A DNA stretch of 64,000 nt, from contig NC_084463.1 in the NCBI RefSeq assembly GCF_027409185.1, positions 51,516,907 to 51,580,906 of the forward strand, read 5' to 3'. Source of the stretch: Cynocephalus volans (Eukaryota > Chordata > Mammalia > Dermoptera > Cynocephalidae). The notes beneath the pieces were generated by a model. The model did not search any database, was not told where the DNA came from, and worked only from the letters and a program-made list of their open reading frames with translations. The stretch's first letter is position 1. Every line of letters starts with the position of its first letter. A program made the position numbers and the translations under genes. Below are positions 23,230-35,330 of this stretch, one piece after another.

Positions 23230-24735
23230 ATAGGCTTTGTGGAGAGAGATCCTCTTCTTTATCTCTGCTGGTGACTCTCCTTGTGTCAATGCACTCCAGT
23301 GGTTGGCGGACCTTCTGTGTGGTGGCTGTGGTGTCTAGCCACTTTTGCAGCAGCCATGGTTATTGTGGTGGCTGTGGTGGGCCACCCACATGGAGGCGAT
23401 GTTTCTGGTATGCTCCTTGGCACTGGCAGTGTGCCTGGTTGTGGAGTGTGTCTGGTCCCCTTCTCCATTCCTTGGGTCCCCGGGCAGACCCCAAGGTGCT
23501 GGCATGGGGTGCCGGGTTGTGGGAGGGGGACCCATTCCCCAGCTCCATGCTTCAGGTCACACGAGGGCCCCAAGATGCTGGCATGGTGTGCCTGGTTGTG
23601 GGAGGGTGGTCCAGTCCCCTTCACCATGCCTTGGGTCCCCATGCAGGTTCTGAGACACAGGTATAGTGTTCCTGGTTGTGGGAGGAGGTCTGGTCCCCTA
23701 CTTCATGCCCCAGGTCACTGGGCAGGCCCCAAGGTGCTGGTACAGTGTGCTGGTTGTGAGAGGGGTGTCTGGTCCCTTTCTCCATGCCATTGGTCCCCAG
23801 GTGGGCCCTGAGGCACTGGCGCTGTGTGCATGGATGTGGGAGAGGGGTCTGGTCCCCAGATGCAAGCCTCTAGTTCCCAGGCTGGTCCCCAGGTGCTGGT
23901 GGTGTGCATGGGCTGGAACTAATTTTCTGTCCTTTGCTTACTTCTAGAATGGAAGAACTTCCTGTGGGAACCAGTACTTGAGCTTTGTGGTTGAGTTAAA
24001 TTGCTGTTTTGCTGCTGTTTCCTTAGGGAATGCTGTTTGTACAGCTCAGGTTTTAATTGTTGTCCTTATAGGGACTTCCCATTCTCCAGAGACCTGGGGG
24101 ATCTGTGTTGTGTATAATCTCTGATCTGGGCCTGAGTTTTTTCATCAAACTGCACCCCATGCAATTCTGCATTCCTGACCAGTCTCCTCTGAGTGATTGG
24201 GGCGTGGATCAGCTGTCCTTGCTGTGCCCCAGTATTCTCCTGGTGAGCCAGTTTCCCCCACCGCCCATGTTCGAAACACTCCTCATGGGACAGGCCTTGC
24301 ACAGTTCCCTTTTGATGACTGATTGGCCTCTGAATGGCTCCCTTTTTTCAGTTGTTCTGGCTCCTCACTCCTGCATGGGTCTATGGGAACCCTATTAGTG
24401 GTCTTATTGTCCTGGGGGCCAAAGCCCTCTTCTCTCTTGCTGCCTCCAAGTAATTCCATCTGAAGAGCACAGCTGCGGCTTCTGCCAGCTCCTGCTCCAT
24501 GCGCTCTGCAGTTTCAGTATTAAAGCAGCCACAGCCCGAAATGCTCAGAGCAGTTTTTTCTTTCTCTCATCATAGTTTCTCCCGCCTTCATGAACTCTGT
24601 GGGTCTCTCTTCCTCTTTCCCTGAGCTCCAGCGGCCCCAGCTTGGCTGATGTTACATTTTTATAGTTATAAATTGGATGATTTGTGGGAGAGAGTGATGC
24701 TGGGAACCATCTATTCTGCCATCTTGCTGTTGTGA
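23230..24735 (-). mobile_element. Old L1 5' UTR with internal tandem array
   Basis: Read on the minus strand from 24735 it opens with 'agcaagatggcagaataga' and follows the 17.69-18.6 kb 5' UTR for about 0.8 kb, up to 'agttccagc' near 23920. It then enters a different tandem array (23415-23915). The last part, 23230-23410, is unique. Confidence 0.75.
23415..23915 (-). repeat. Tandem array, ~80 bp units, in L1 5' UTR
   Basis: On the plus strand the word '(g/a)ctgg' of each unit falls at 23422, 23498, 23577, 23656 (degraded), 23735, 23815 and 23895, so spacings are 76-80 bp. Units share 'tgtgcctggttgtggga' and 'tccatgcc'. The frames of up to 176 codons across it come from the repeat. Confidence 0.85.
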
Positions 24736-24776
24736 CTTATAACTTTTAATAACCACAGTTTTTAGTGAAAACCTAT

Positions 24777-25190
24777 TGTATTAGTCCTCTTAGTATTGCT
24801 ATAACAAAATACATGGAATTGGGTAATATATAAGAAAGCAAAATTTATTGCTTACAGTTTCTGAGGCTGGGAAGTCCAAAGTCCATCTGGTGGTGGCAAC
24901 AGTGAACCAGAGGTCTCACATTGCAAGAGGATGGAAGCAGAGAGAGCAGAGAGAGACAGACTCTCCTCTTCTTTTAAAGCCCTCTGAACATGCCCCTGAC
25001 CACCATTTTTAACCCATTCACTACTGCATGATCCTACAATCCAATCACCTCTTCAAGGCTCCACCTTTCAATTACAATAATAGGGTTCCCCACCCTCTTA
25101 ACAGTCACAGTGGTGGCTAAGTTTCTAATACGTAAAACTTGGGAGACAATTCAAGCCTCACTGAGTTTTAGGGTGACATAATTCACTACA
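24777..25190 (-). repeat. MaLR-type solo LTR (THE1/MST-like)
   Basis: On the plus strand it starts 'tgtattagtcc' and keeps 'attgggtaatatataag', 'ttacagtttctgaggctggg' and 'ccaatcacctcttcaaggc', the antisense layout of this LTR group. A probable 5-bp target duplication flanks it: cctat at 24772 and cctag at 25191, with one mismatch. Confidence 0.7.
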
Positions 25191-25195
25191 CCTAG

Positions 25196-28190
25196 GAAGC
25201 CAGAAATTTTGAAGTGTCTTCCATATATCAACATTTTATTTATGAAAGTTTATCCCATTTTTAAAATTCAACATATGATTTACACAAGAAAAAAAACCCA
25301 AAAGGAAGCATACCCACAAAAACCAAAACCGTAATACTAGATATAACTCTTTTACTCACCAAAAGGTACCAACAAATGGCTAAATCCCCAAATGATGAGA
25401 AAAGGGTTCCCAGCATGAGGACAGGAGCAACTTACTTTCAATTCAAAGACACAGCATTCCAACATAATACATGTCCATGTGCCTAAACACACCTAAGCAC
25501 ATGTCCATACACACAAAGACCTTAAACTTTCATTTCAGTCGTGCGATACTAACACACACTCACTAGTTCACAACAGACAGTTGAATCCAAATCCTACTTC
25601 AGGCAAAATTGGAACTTTTCACATAGCTAAACTTTATTTGCCACAATAGGTCATCCAAGGAAGGCTGTGGACCGTACCTTAGGTAAAGCAATTTCTGTAG
25701 CAGTGTGAATCAGACCTTTTCTCTCATTTTTTTCTTTCAGTTTCAAATGAGTTTTGGGTTAAATTCTCAACTATTACACTTGGCTGGAACTGGCTGAATT
25801 GTATAAGAAAAACAAAATCGATAAGTAAACTTAATTCTTTCTAATGAGGAGTTTCTCTTTTTTCTTACCTTGCCTGGATTGAAATTAACAGTGAGATTTT
25901 GCTCTAACACTTGCAGAAATCTGTACAAAGACAGACAGATTTTGCTGAGAGACTCACCCAATTATGATGGTTTCTATTTCTCTAGTCAAAAGAAACTTAG
26001 AAAAAAATTTTATTTTTGATCATCAGGTCTTTGCTGACCCAAAGGCACAACTTACTCAAACCCAAACAAAGCTAACAAACTACTTTGAGGAGAAAGGTGG
26101 TTATTAGTCCCTGAGTAATTTCTCACACCCAAATGGTACCTTTAACCACAACAGCAAAAAGAAAACAGTAGAGTCATTTCTCACACCCACGTGCTACCTT
26201 TCCCAAATTGTTTAGAAAGAGGAATACTGGTGGGACTTACCAGCTCAGGACCTGTCAATCCCTTAAACGCTGCTTTCCATCACCAACCAAAGTGTGAGAA
26301 GTTGGCGATTAACAGCACTGCTAGAAGATCAGGGAAAGGCCCCCAAATCCCAGCCTCTGGCTCATCTACCACAGGCAGCTGATACCCACAGGTGGACCCA
26401 GACTCACTCCCCCAGATTTTGGGGGTTAAAAACCCAGGGCACACTTCTTCTAGCTTGGTTTACCAAAACCCATTATGTGGGGCACTCAGCTACTGGGCGA
26501 ATGCTGCCCAAACATCTTTTACCAATACCAAGTCAGCTGCCTGCCATCAAACAAAACCAAAGAACCTAAAAGACAAATGGTGTGGGAAAATAGAAGTCAA
26601 CTTTTGTTTAGGAAGAGTAGTGACCTGAAAAGAGATATTAGGTTAACACATGTGTCTGGTAAAACTGAAGGAGAATTGCCAGACTAAAGCCTTCTCGAAA
26701 CCTCAGATTTAATGAGGGATATTTAAAGACGGGCTTGAGGAGATGGAAAGTGGGAAATGAAAAGGAGAGAGGGAAACGAGGTGTGGTGACTCCACACAAG
26801 AAACCAAGTTCATGGTTTCAGCAAGTCTCTGTCCAGCCTCTGTTCTCCTCCTTGACACTATCCTAGAGTACTGCAGGGTCTTGATTTGGCTTAGGGTAGC
26901 ATCAACACAGCTTTGCTGATGTCATCCTTGTTTTCTCAGGGGCTGGATACTACATGTCTGGTGGCAAGTTTGCAGGTCCAGACTAACTGGAAAACAATTT
27001 TATATTTATGTAAATAATGTGATCTTTCCCCACAAACAGGGTTCAAAATAGCAAGTACTTGTGGGAAGAAAAAACTCAGAAAAATGCATGCTAAGAAAAA
27101 GAAAAGAAACTGTCTTTTTAAGTATGCCTGGAGCCCATGTGATTTTTACTCCCAATATGGCTTCATCCCTGTTCATTCCAAAAGAACTACCCTGTGATTA
27201 CCTTGGTTGAGAACCACATGGAAAGACCATGAGCAGGTATGCTCATTGACAGCCTCCACAGTCTCCAGCAGCATCTGCTGCCAGCCACCAGTGAGCCTTC
27301 TTGGACAAAAGCCCAGTTGTGCTTCCACATGATCTTCCTTAGCTGCTGCCCTCCTTATTCTAAGTGTGTGGAACATAAGCCAGCCTGCAAGATTTTCTAA
27401 TCCAGAGAACCGAAGATGGTAATAGTTTCTTATAAACTGCCATGTATTGGAGGTGAATTTTTAAGTAGAATAAGTAACTGAAACAAAATTTGGTATCTTT
27501 AAATGGGATGCTGCAGTAATAAATAGCTACTACACAAGGCATTGGCTGTGAGACTGAGCAGAAGCTGGGCCTCAAAGGAGAACTTTAATTCAAACTGGAA
27601 GTGCATCAGGAAACTGAAGAAAAGGGCACATAGATGACAGCTTAGCAGTATTTGAGTCTTGACATCAGGGGCTCCGTTTGGAGCTGCTGACTTCAGTTGA
27701 ACTATTTATGAACCTTGAGACCCAAATCCATTAAAAAATGTTTCTTCTCACCAACTAAAATAAATTGTTTGTCTTCAATGGATTACATTACTCAGTTGAA
27801 AAAAATCTGCTCTAGTGTGTACTGTAAATTTGAATAAGATACCAGGATCATAGGGTAGGTGCACTCCATAGTGCTTGTTCTAATTTACACTCCATCCAGT
27901 TTCTAAAAATTACTTGCCCAGACCCTCAAGCTCCATCCACCCACCCGTCTATCCAATCTTTTATTTATTTATTTATTGTGTGACAGACGTGAACTTTCTG
28001 TTTCCATCCCCAGTTTCTGCCACCAGCTAGCCAAGCGTTTCACACAAGTGTTTCTCAGAGCTCCCACTACTAATGCTGTCTCTCTTCAAACAGGGAATTA
28101 CCCTGTTTGAGTCATCCCGGAAGGTGTGGGCTAAAGTGTATAATAAAAACAGTATGACATTTTGGAGGGTGAGTGGGGGATTTCATAGGT
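25196..28190. other. Unassigned intergenic DNA
   Basis: I recognise no gene. A 58-bp near-duplication lies at 26113-26215 ('atttctcacaccca' twice). Parts around 25.2-26.8 kb have the look of a decayed retroviral leader but I cannot name one. A short TTTA run is near 27960. Confidence 0.3.
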
Positions 28191-28194
28191 TGGA

Positions 28195-29469
28195 CTCCTG
28201 GCCACCAAAGATCCCTGGTTTTTCCTTTTCCTAATGTACTTGTATGTTCTGCCTTGTTTTAATTCCTGTATTTTCTCTGATCCTATCCTACAAATCTAGG
28301 GAACTCAGCCTTGATTTCTGCAGAGCTATTTTGCATCACACTTTAGAGTCCATAGCCTCTCCCTCAGAATCCTGAATCCCATGCCTCTTATAGATCTATT
28401 GATATGATATCTGGAGTTTATTGAATAGAGAATGATTAGCAGGTGTTAAGTGGAGGTGAATCAGAGAGTGATATTCAGTCCTTTAAGATATAGATTGTCA
28501 TTTTCTCATTGTGGTCCTCAGTCTTCTGTCCATAAAAATGGTGACCATAATACATATTTGGATAGTGTGACATAATATTTGTATGTCACTTTTCTTCTAT
28601 GGTTTCTGGCTTATGCTTCTCTGAACTTTTCCTGCCCTGTTAAAAACCTCCTTCTTTTTCACCCCAAAGCAAGAAATCCCCTGACCCACGTTAGGTGATT
28701 ATCGGTGATAAGACCTCCCAGTTCAAGAGGGACCTGTCCCCATGCCAGAAAGGAAGGAATGCTGCAGAGAGAGGTTGTCAGGCTTTGTTGGGTTTCTCCA
28801 CCCAGTCCATTAATGTTAGATCATACACTTTTGGTTCAATCACATTTCTACATGGTTGTCCATGGTTTAATCTTGCCTACATAATGATAAACCAAACAGC
28901 ACAGGATTCAGTGAGCTTCCAGATAGTCGATCACGTGGAGATTCCAGGATGGTGGCCACCTGTGGAGGGCATGGAAGGTACATGCCCCGTCCCCCATACC
29001 TCCTACTTTGCATGTCTTTGTATCCCATGTGATAGTCTTTACAATAATCCAGTTAGTATATGTACATTTCCATGACTTCATCCTGTAGGGTCTAATGCTA
29101 TCTCCCAGTAGATAGTATCAGAATTGTATTGAATTAGAGGACACCCACCTGGTATCTGCTCCTGAATTGCTGGCTTGCTTGCAAGTGTGGATAAGCCCAC
29201 CCACATTTGGTCACAAAAGTTGTTCTGTGTTGATTGTCCTGTGAGAGTGAAGAAAAAACATACAGTTTCTCTGTGTGATATATATTTTTCCTATTCAAAT
29301 AGTCACCTCACCCTGAGCCAATGCCTAATAATATAAAGGTCAAGAATACAATCCCTTTCCTCCCTTTGTGAAGGTAATGTCTTCAGACCCAAGAAGAGGT
29401 GGCTCAGAGATGATGACATATAGGTGTGTACACACTAGTCATCTATTGAAGTGGTCACATTTACACATT
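28195..29469 (+). repeat. Sequence X, copy 1 (split by an LTR-like insert)
   Basis: 28195-28565 and about 29285-29469 match the continuous copy 58091-58640 (opposite strand) and the copy at 48740-49425. Shared words include 'cttttcctaatgt', 'gggaactcagccttgat', 'tgtccataaaaatgg' and 'taatataaaggtcaag'. Copy 1 is fused on its right to an antisense L1 ORF2 fragment at the same point as the other two copies. X is not identified; it could be an LTR. Confidence 0.65.
28566..29284 (+). repeat. LTR-like insertion inside X (ERVL-like)
   Basis: This about 720-bp stretch is absent from the other two X copies. Its end ('agtagatagtatcagaattg', 'gaggacacccacctggt', 'catttggtcacaaaagttg') resembles ERVL-group LTRs as I remember them, with a possible poly(A) signal near 29040. 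The family is uncertain. Confidence 0.45.
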
Positions 29470-29755
29470 TTTTCATGTTATTCTAAGTATTTCACTTTTG
29501 GTACTATTATACCAAGAACTGTGTTCTTAATTTTATTTTTCTATTCTTCATTTATTGTGTAATAAAATACAATTAAGTTTTTTATATTGTTCTTGTACCT
29601 TTTTACTTTTCTGAACTCATTCATTAGTTCTAAGAGTTTTCAGTGAATTCCTTGTGATTTTCTAAATACAAGGTCATGTCTTCTGTGATTAAACTTTTTT
29701 GTCTCCAAACAATAACTTTTATATATTTCTGCAATTTTGGAATTAAAAAAGCATG
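29470..29755 (-). repeat. Old L1 ORF2 RT fragment fused to X
   Basis: On the plus strand 'ttcattagttctaagagttt', 'gtgattttctaaatacaa' and 'catgtcttctgtgatt' are the antisense L1 words around the FADD region. It is truncated by the next L1 at about 29756. Confidence 0.65.
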
Positions 29756-29804
29756 TATTTTTAGCACACCTGAGCTCTGGAACGGTGCTGACCAAAACCA
29801 CCAC

Positions 29805-30000
29805 ATGGGCTGCCCAGGCAAATATGCACAGAACCTGAGCTGTGCCCAGGGACCAATGCAGCCACAGGCCTGCACACATGCAAATGCTGGAGGGTCTCAG
29901 GCCCCAGAGACCCACCATTCTGGGCACCCAGGTGAATGTGCAGGACTCACACACTGACCAAACAGAGCCAAGGCAGCCCACCACACACTCAACTGCATTG
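29805..30000 (+). repeat. Two ~114 bp repeats in L1 5' UTR
   Basis: 'tgggctgcccaggcaaatat' at about 29807 and 'tgggcacccaggtgaatgtg' at about 29921 start two related units; both also carry 'gaccaa(t/a)' and 'gcagcc'. This is a third type of unit, different from the 106 and 80 bp arrays. Confidence 0.6.
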
Positions 30001-30059
30001 ATAGAAGAAGTCACTAAGAGAACTTACAAACAGAGGAGGCAGTCTTTCCCATCATAACC

Positions 30060-31175
30060 CACTCCAGAGTGATAGAAATATTAAGTGTTCTTCCAGATGG
30101 TCAAACAGCAGTGTAAAAATACTAGAACTACAAATAAATAACATATGACACCACCAGAGGAGTATAGTAATTCTCAAGTACAAAAGTCCATACAGCAAGA
30201 AACCCTTGAGATGTCTAAAAAGGATTTCCAAGCACTGATTTTTAAAAAAACTCCAAGCAATAAGAATCAAGTTGAGAACATAATGAAACAAGAAATATCC
30301 AGGATATGAAGGAGGAAACTTACAAAGAGATTAATAACATAAAAAAGAAAGTAACAGAACTCATAGAACTAAAGGATTCTCTCAATGAAATAAAAAATAG
30401 AAAAGAAAGCTTGAGCAGCAGGCAAGAGTAAGCAGAAAAAAGAATCTCAGAACTCCAAGGTGGTCTTTTTGAAATAATCCCAGGCAGACAAGAAGAAAAA
30501 TGAATTTTTAGAAAAGGAAGAAAGTTTAAGAGAGATAGACCTCAAGCACACAAATATCTGAATCATGGGTTCCAGAAGGTGAGGAATAAGGAAAAAGCAT
30601 TGAAAACTTATTCAAGGAAGTAATTACAGAAAATGTCTCTGGTATAAGGAGGGATGCAGGCATTCAGATTCAGGAAACCCAAAGATCCCCAAACAGATTC
30701 AATCCAAAAAGATCCTCTCCAAGACATTAGATAGTCACACTAGCAAAATTCAAAGACAAAGAATTCGGAATTAGCAAGAGAAATGCACCAAGTCACCTAT
30801 AAGGGATCCCCCATGTGACTACCAGTAGACTTCGCAACTGAAACCATACAGGCCAGAAGAAAATGAGATGATATACTCAAAAGACTAAAAGAAAAAATTA
30901 CCAGCCAATAATCCTAGAACCAGCGTGGTTATCTTCAGAAATGAGGACGAAATAGTGTATTTCTCTGATAAATATCAAGGGAGTTTACTACCATATGATC
31001 AGCACTTTAAGAAATACTCAAAGGAGTCCTGCATCTGGAATCTGAAAAACGATAATCAATATCACAGATTCACAAGAAAGAGCAAAACCCACCATTACAG
31101 TCAAGCTTCGTATGAGAAAGACAAAGAAGCTAAATCATGTTATCTCATAAACCCAGCTAACATTGAAAATGAAAA
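30060..31175 (+). pseudogene. L1 ORF1 remains
   Basis: RNA-binding L1 protein, broken. Coiled-coil type sequence is followed by traces of the RRM, C-terminal and tail regions. An 84-codon frame at 30925-31179 covers the final part and the spacer. Confidence 0.6.
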
Positions 31176-31229
31176 ATAAAAGGGGAAGAAAGGGACAAAT
31201 AATGTTTAAAACATATAAACAAAAAGCTA

Positions 31230-34200
31230 TATAATGACAGGAGTAAAGCAGTACTTCTCAATAACAACTCCACATGTAAATGGATTAAACTCCATTCAAA
31301 AGACACAGACTCACTGATTGGATTAAAAAGCTAGACCCAACTGTATGCTGTCTTCCAGAGACCCAGCTCACCTATAAAGACAAACACAAGCTAAAAGTGA
31401 AGGTATGGCAAAAGATATACAATGCAAATGAAGAGCAGAATTGTGCAAGGGTAAATATTCTTGTATTGGATAAAATAGACTTCAAATCAAAAACCATAAA
31501 AAGAGATTTTATAAAAAGGCCATTATATAATAATACAGGGATCTAGCCAGTTAGAGGACATAACATTCATAAATATCTATTCATCCAACAGTGGAGCACC
31601 TAGATATGTAAGGAAACACTCTTAGACCTAAAAAAAATAAATAAATAAAATACATAGACCCAAATACAATAATACTGGTGACCTGACCACCCATCTATCA
31701 GCCTTTGACAAATGTTTCAGGCAATAAATCAACAAAGAAACACAGGATTTAAATTACACCTTAGACCAATTGGATCTGGCAGACATCTACAAGACATTTA
31801 TTCCAAAAACTAGAGAATATACATTCTTCTCATCAGCACACAAAACATTCTCCAGGATAGACTACATAATAGGTCACAAATAAAGTCTCAGAAAATTGAA
31901 ATAAATTGAAATTATCCCAAGCATCTTTTCAGACCACAATGGATTAAAACTGGAAATCAATAACAAGGAAAATTCTGAAAACTAGTCAAGTGCATGGAAA
32001 CTGAACAACAGACTTCTGAATGACTTATGGGCCCAAGAAGAAATTAAATGGGAAATCAAAAAATTTCTTGAAACTAATAAAAATACAAATATACAAACCT
32101 TTGGGATATGGCAAAAGCAGGATTAAGGGGAAAGCTTATTGCAATAAAGGCTTACATCAAAAGAACGGAAATATTTCAAATACATGAGCTAACACTGTGT
32201 CCCAAAGAACTAGAAAAACAACAACAACATAATCCTAAAAGTAGTTAATGGAAAGAAATAATCAAGATCAGGGAAGAAGTAAATGTAATAGAGACCCAAA
32301 AGGCAGCACAAAAGATCAATGGAACAAAAAGATGGTTTTTTGAGAAGATAAATAAAATAGACAAACCATTAGTTAGGTTAAAAAAAAAAATAAGGAAAGA
32401 AAAGAAATGAGAAGATCCAAATAACAAAAATCAGAAATGAAAGGGAGACTTTACAACCAATACCACAGAAATATGAAGAATCATTAGAGATCATTATAAA
32501 CAACTGTACACCAACAAATAGGAAAACCTGGAGGAAATGGATAAATTTCTAGACACATACAAACTACCAAGACTGAACCAAGAAGAAATATAGAATCTGA
32601 ACGGACTACTAACAAGCAATGAGATTGAAGCAGTCATCAACAATCTTCCAACAAAGAAAAGCCCAGGGCTGGATGGCTCTACAGCTGTGTTCTATCAAAC
32701 GTTTAAAGAAGAATTAATACCATTTCTCTTCAAACTATTCCAAAAACTTGAAACAGAAGCCATTCTTCCAAACTCATTCTATGAGGCCAGCATCACCCTG
32801 ATACCCAAACCACATAAAGATACCACCAAAAAGAAGACTACAGGCCATTATCGTTAATGAACATAGATGCAAATATCTTCAGCAAAATACTAGCAATCAG
32901 ATTACAGCAACACATCAAAAACATTATACACCATGATCAAGTGGGATTCATCCCAGGGATGCAAGGTGGGTTCAAGATACTCAAGTCAATAAATGTGATA
33001 GACCACATCAACAAAACCAGAGACAGAAACCATACGATAATCTCAATTGATGCAGAAAAGGCATTTGACAAATCCCTTCATAATTAAGATTCTCAGCAAA
33101 TTAGGCATAGAAGGAAATTATCTCAATACAATAAAAGCCACTTATGACAAACTAATCACTAAAATCATCTTGAATGAGGAAAAGCTGAAAGCTTTTCCCT
33201 TAAGAACAGAAACAAGACAAGGATGCCCACTCTTACCACTCCTATTTAACATAATATTGAAATTACTAGCTAGAACAGTCAAGCAAGAGAAAGAAATAAA
33301 GCGCACCAAGATTGAAGACTATGAGGTCATACTGTCCTTGTTTGCTGATGACATGATCATATATACAGAAAAGTCTCTCTATATAGACTTACAACTTATA
33401 AACTCTTACAGCTGATTAACAATTTCAGTAATGCTACAGGATACAAAATCAACACCCCAGAATCAATACCATTTTATACTTTAATAATAAACTAGCAGAA
33501 AATGAAATCAAGAAAGCAAGCTCATTTACAGTAGTCATCAAACAAAATATCTAGGTATCAAGCAGGGAGTTGAAAGATTTCTTCAGTGAGAACTACAAAA
33601 CACTACTGAAAGGAATTAAATGGGGCACAAAATGGTGAAAAGACATACCATGTTCTAGATGGGATGTATTAACATCACAAAAATGTCCATTCTGCCCAAA
33701 GCAATCTACAGATTCAGTGCAATCCCCATCAAAATACCAAAGACATTCTTCTCAGAAATAGAAAAAGCAATTCAAACTTTCACACGGACCAAGAAAAAAC
33801 TCCAAATAGCCAATGAAATCTTGAGCAAAAATGAAATAAATAAATAAATAAAGCCAGAGGCATAACATTACCTGACTTCAAATTATATTACCAAGCTATT
33901 GTAACCAAAACATCATGACACTTGCTTAAAAAGAGACACTCAGATCAGTGGAAATCCACATAACTACAGCCAACTGATTTTTGATAAAGGAAGGCAGCAA
34001 CAGTATACATTTGGGAAATGATGACCTGTTCAGTGATGGGACAATTGGACATACATTTGTAGAGAAATGAAACTGGAGCTGTACCTCTCACCATATACCA
34101 AAGTCAAGTCAAAGTGTATTAAAGAGTTAAATATAAGACCAGAAACCTTAAAATTACTAGAGGGAAATATAGGGGAAACACTCCACGTAATAATATTGGG

Positions 34201-35060
34201 TAAACACTTTATGAATAAGACCCGAAAAGCACAAGTAACAAAAGAAAAAAATAATAAATGGGATTGTATCCAACTGAAAAGCTTCTGCAGGGCAAAGGAA
34301 ACAATCAACAGAGCAGAAAGACAACATACAGAATGGGAGAAAATATTTGCAAACTTTACATCCAACAAGGAACTAATATCCAGAATATACAAAGAATTCA
34401 AACAAGTATACAGTAAAAAACCAACTAATCCAATTTTTAAAAATTGGCACAGGAGATAAATAGATATTTTTCAAAGGAAGACATACAAATGGCCAATAGA
34501 CACATGAAAAACTGTGCAGCATCAGTAGTCATCAGAGAAATGCAAATGAAAAACACATTGAAATATTATCTCACTGCAGTTTGCTTGGCCATTATTAACA
34601 TGAATGAGAATAACAAATGCTGGCAATGATGGGAGGAAAGGGGAACTCTTCCAAACTGTTGGTGGAACTGTAAATTAGCACAGCCATTTTGGAAAACAGT
34701 GTGGAGTTTTCTCAAACAACTATAGATAGAGCTGTCATATGATGCAACTATCTCACTACAGGGTATACACCCAAAGAAATGGAAATCATGTTGAAGGAAC
34801 ACCTGCACTCCCATGGTCACTGCAGTTCTACTTACAATAGCCAAAATACGGAATGGGAACCAACCTAAGTGTTCATCAACAGATGACTGGATAAAGAAAA
34901 TGTGGTATATATACACAATGGAATACTACTTATCCATAAAAAAAAAAAAGAGTGAAATCCTGCCATTGCAGCAACATGGATGAGGCTGGAGAAAATTACG
35001 TTAAGTGAAATAAGCCAGACAAAGAGAAAGAAATACCACATGTGCTCACTCATAATTGGC
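31230..35060 (+). pseudogene. L1 ORF2 remains, catalytic FADD kept
   Basis: Endonuclease words occur around 31700-31960, then reverse transcriptase words: '[14 protein letters not shown]' (about 32930), '[12 protein letters not shown]' (33040), '[12 protein letters not shown]' and '[13 protein letters not shown]' (33330-33372). The C-terminal part runs through 34067-34990. The catalytic motif survives although the frame is broken many times, so this is chance rather than function. Confidence 0.8.
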
Positions 35061-35330
35061 TGTTAGGAAGAAAGAAGTGAAGGAAGGAAGGGAAGAATGG
35101 GGGAGGTAAAGAGGGAAGAAGGAAGGAATGAGGGAATGAAATAAAGAAAAGACTACAACAATATGTTCACCTTCCACAAGGAGAGAACAAAGCTAAGGAT
35201 ACTAGATATCAGGGGAGAGAGGGAAGGGGTTTGGGAAGTGATAGTACGGGCCAAGGGCATAAACAAACATCATGATTTGTAAAAATGAATATGCTAATGA
35301 TAAATAAATATTTTAAATAAAAAACATTTA

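Larger units (their letters stand above)
29760..35330 (+). mobile_element. Old full-length L1, decayed
   Basis: In order: a 5' UTR with two ~114-bp repeats (29760-30055), ORF1 remains (about 30060-31175), ORF2 remains (about 31230-35060), and a 3' UTR with a GA-rich tract (35075-35260) and an A-rich end. About 5.6 kb in all. Many stops and frameshifts, including short A-rich insertions near 33840, show that it has long been dead. Confidence 0.85.

Noticed and set aside
23281..23811. Open frame of 176 codons rich in Pro, Gly and Cys
   Set aside because: It lies on the ~80-bp array of an L1 5' UTR, antisense to the element, with overlapping frames in several phases.
26191..26687. Small genes at 26.2-26.7 kb
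   Set aside because: Overlapping short frames in three phases, without motifs or a recognisable start context.
33301..33415. Active reverse transcriptase because FADD is intact
   Set aside because: The surrounding ORF2 is broken by many stops and frameshifts.
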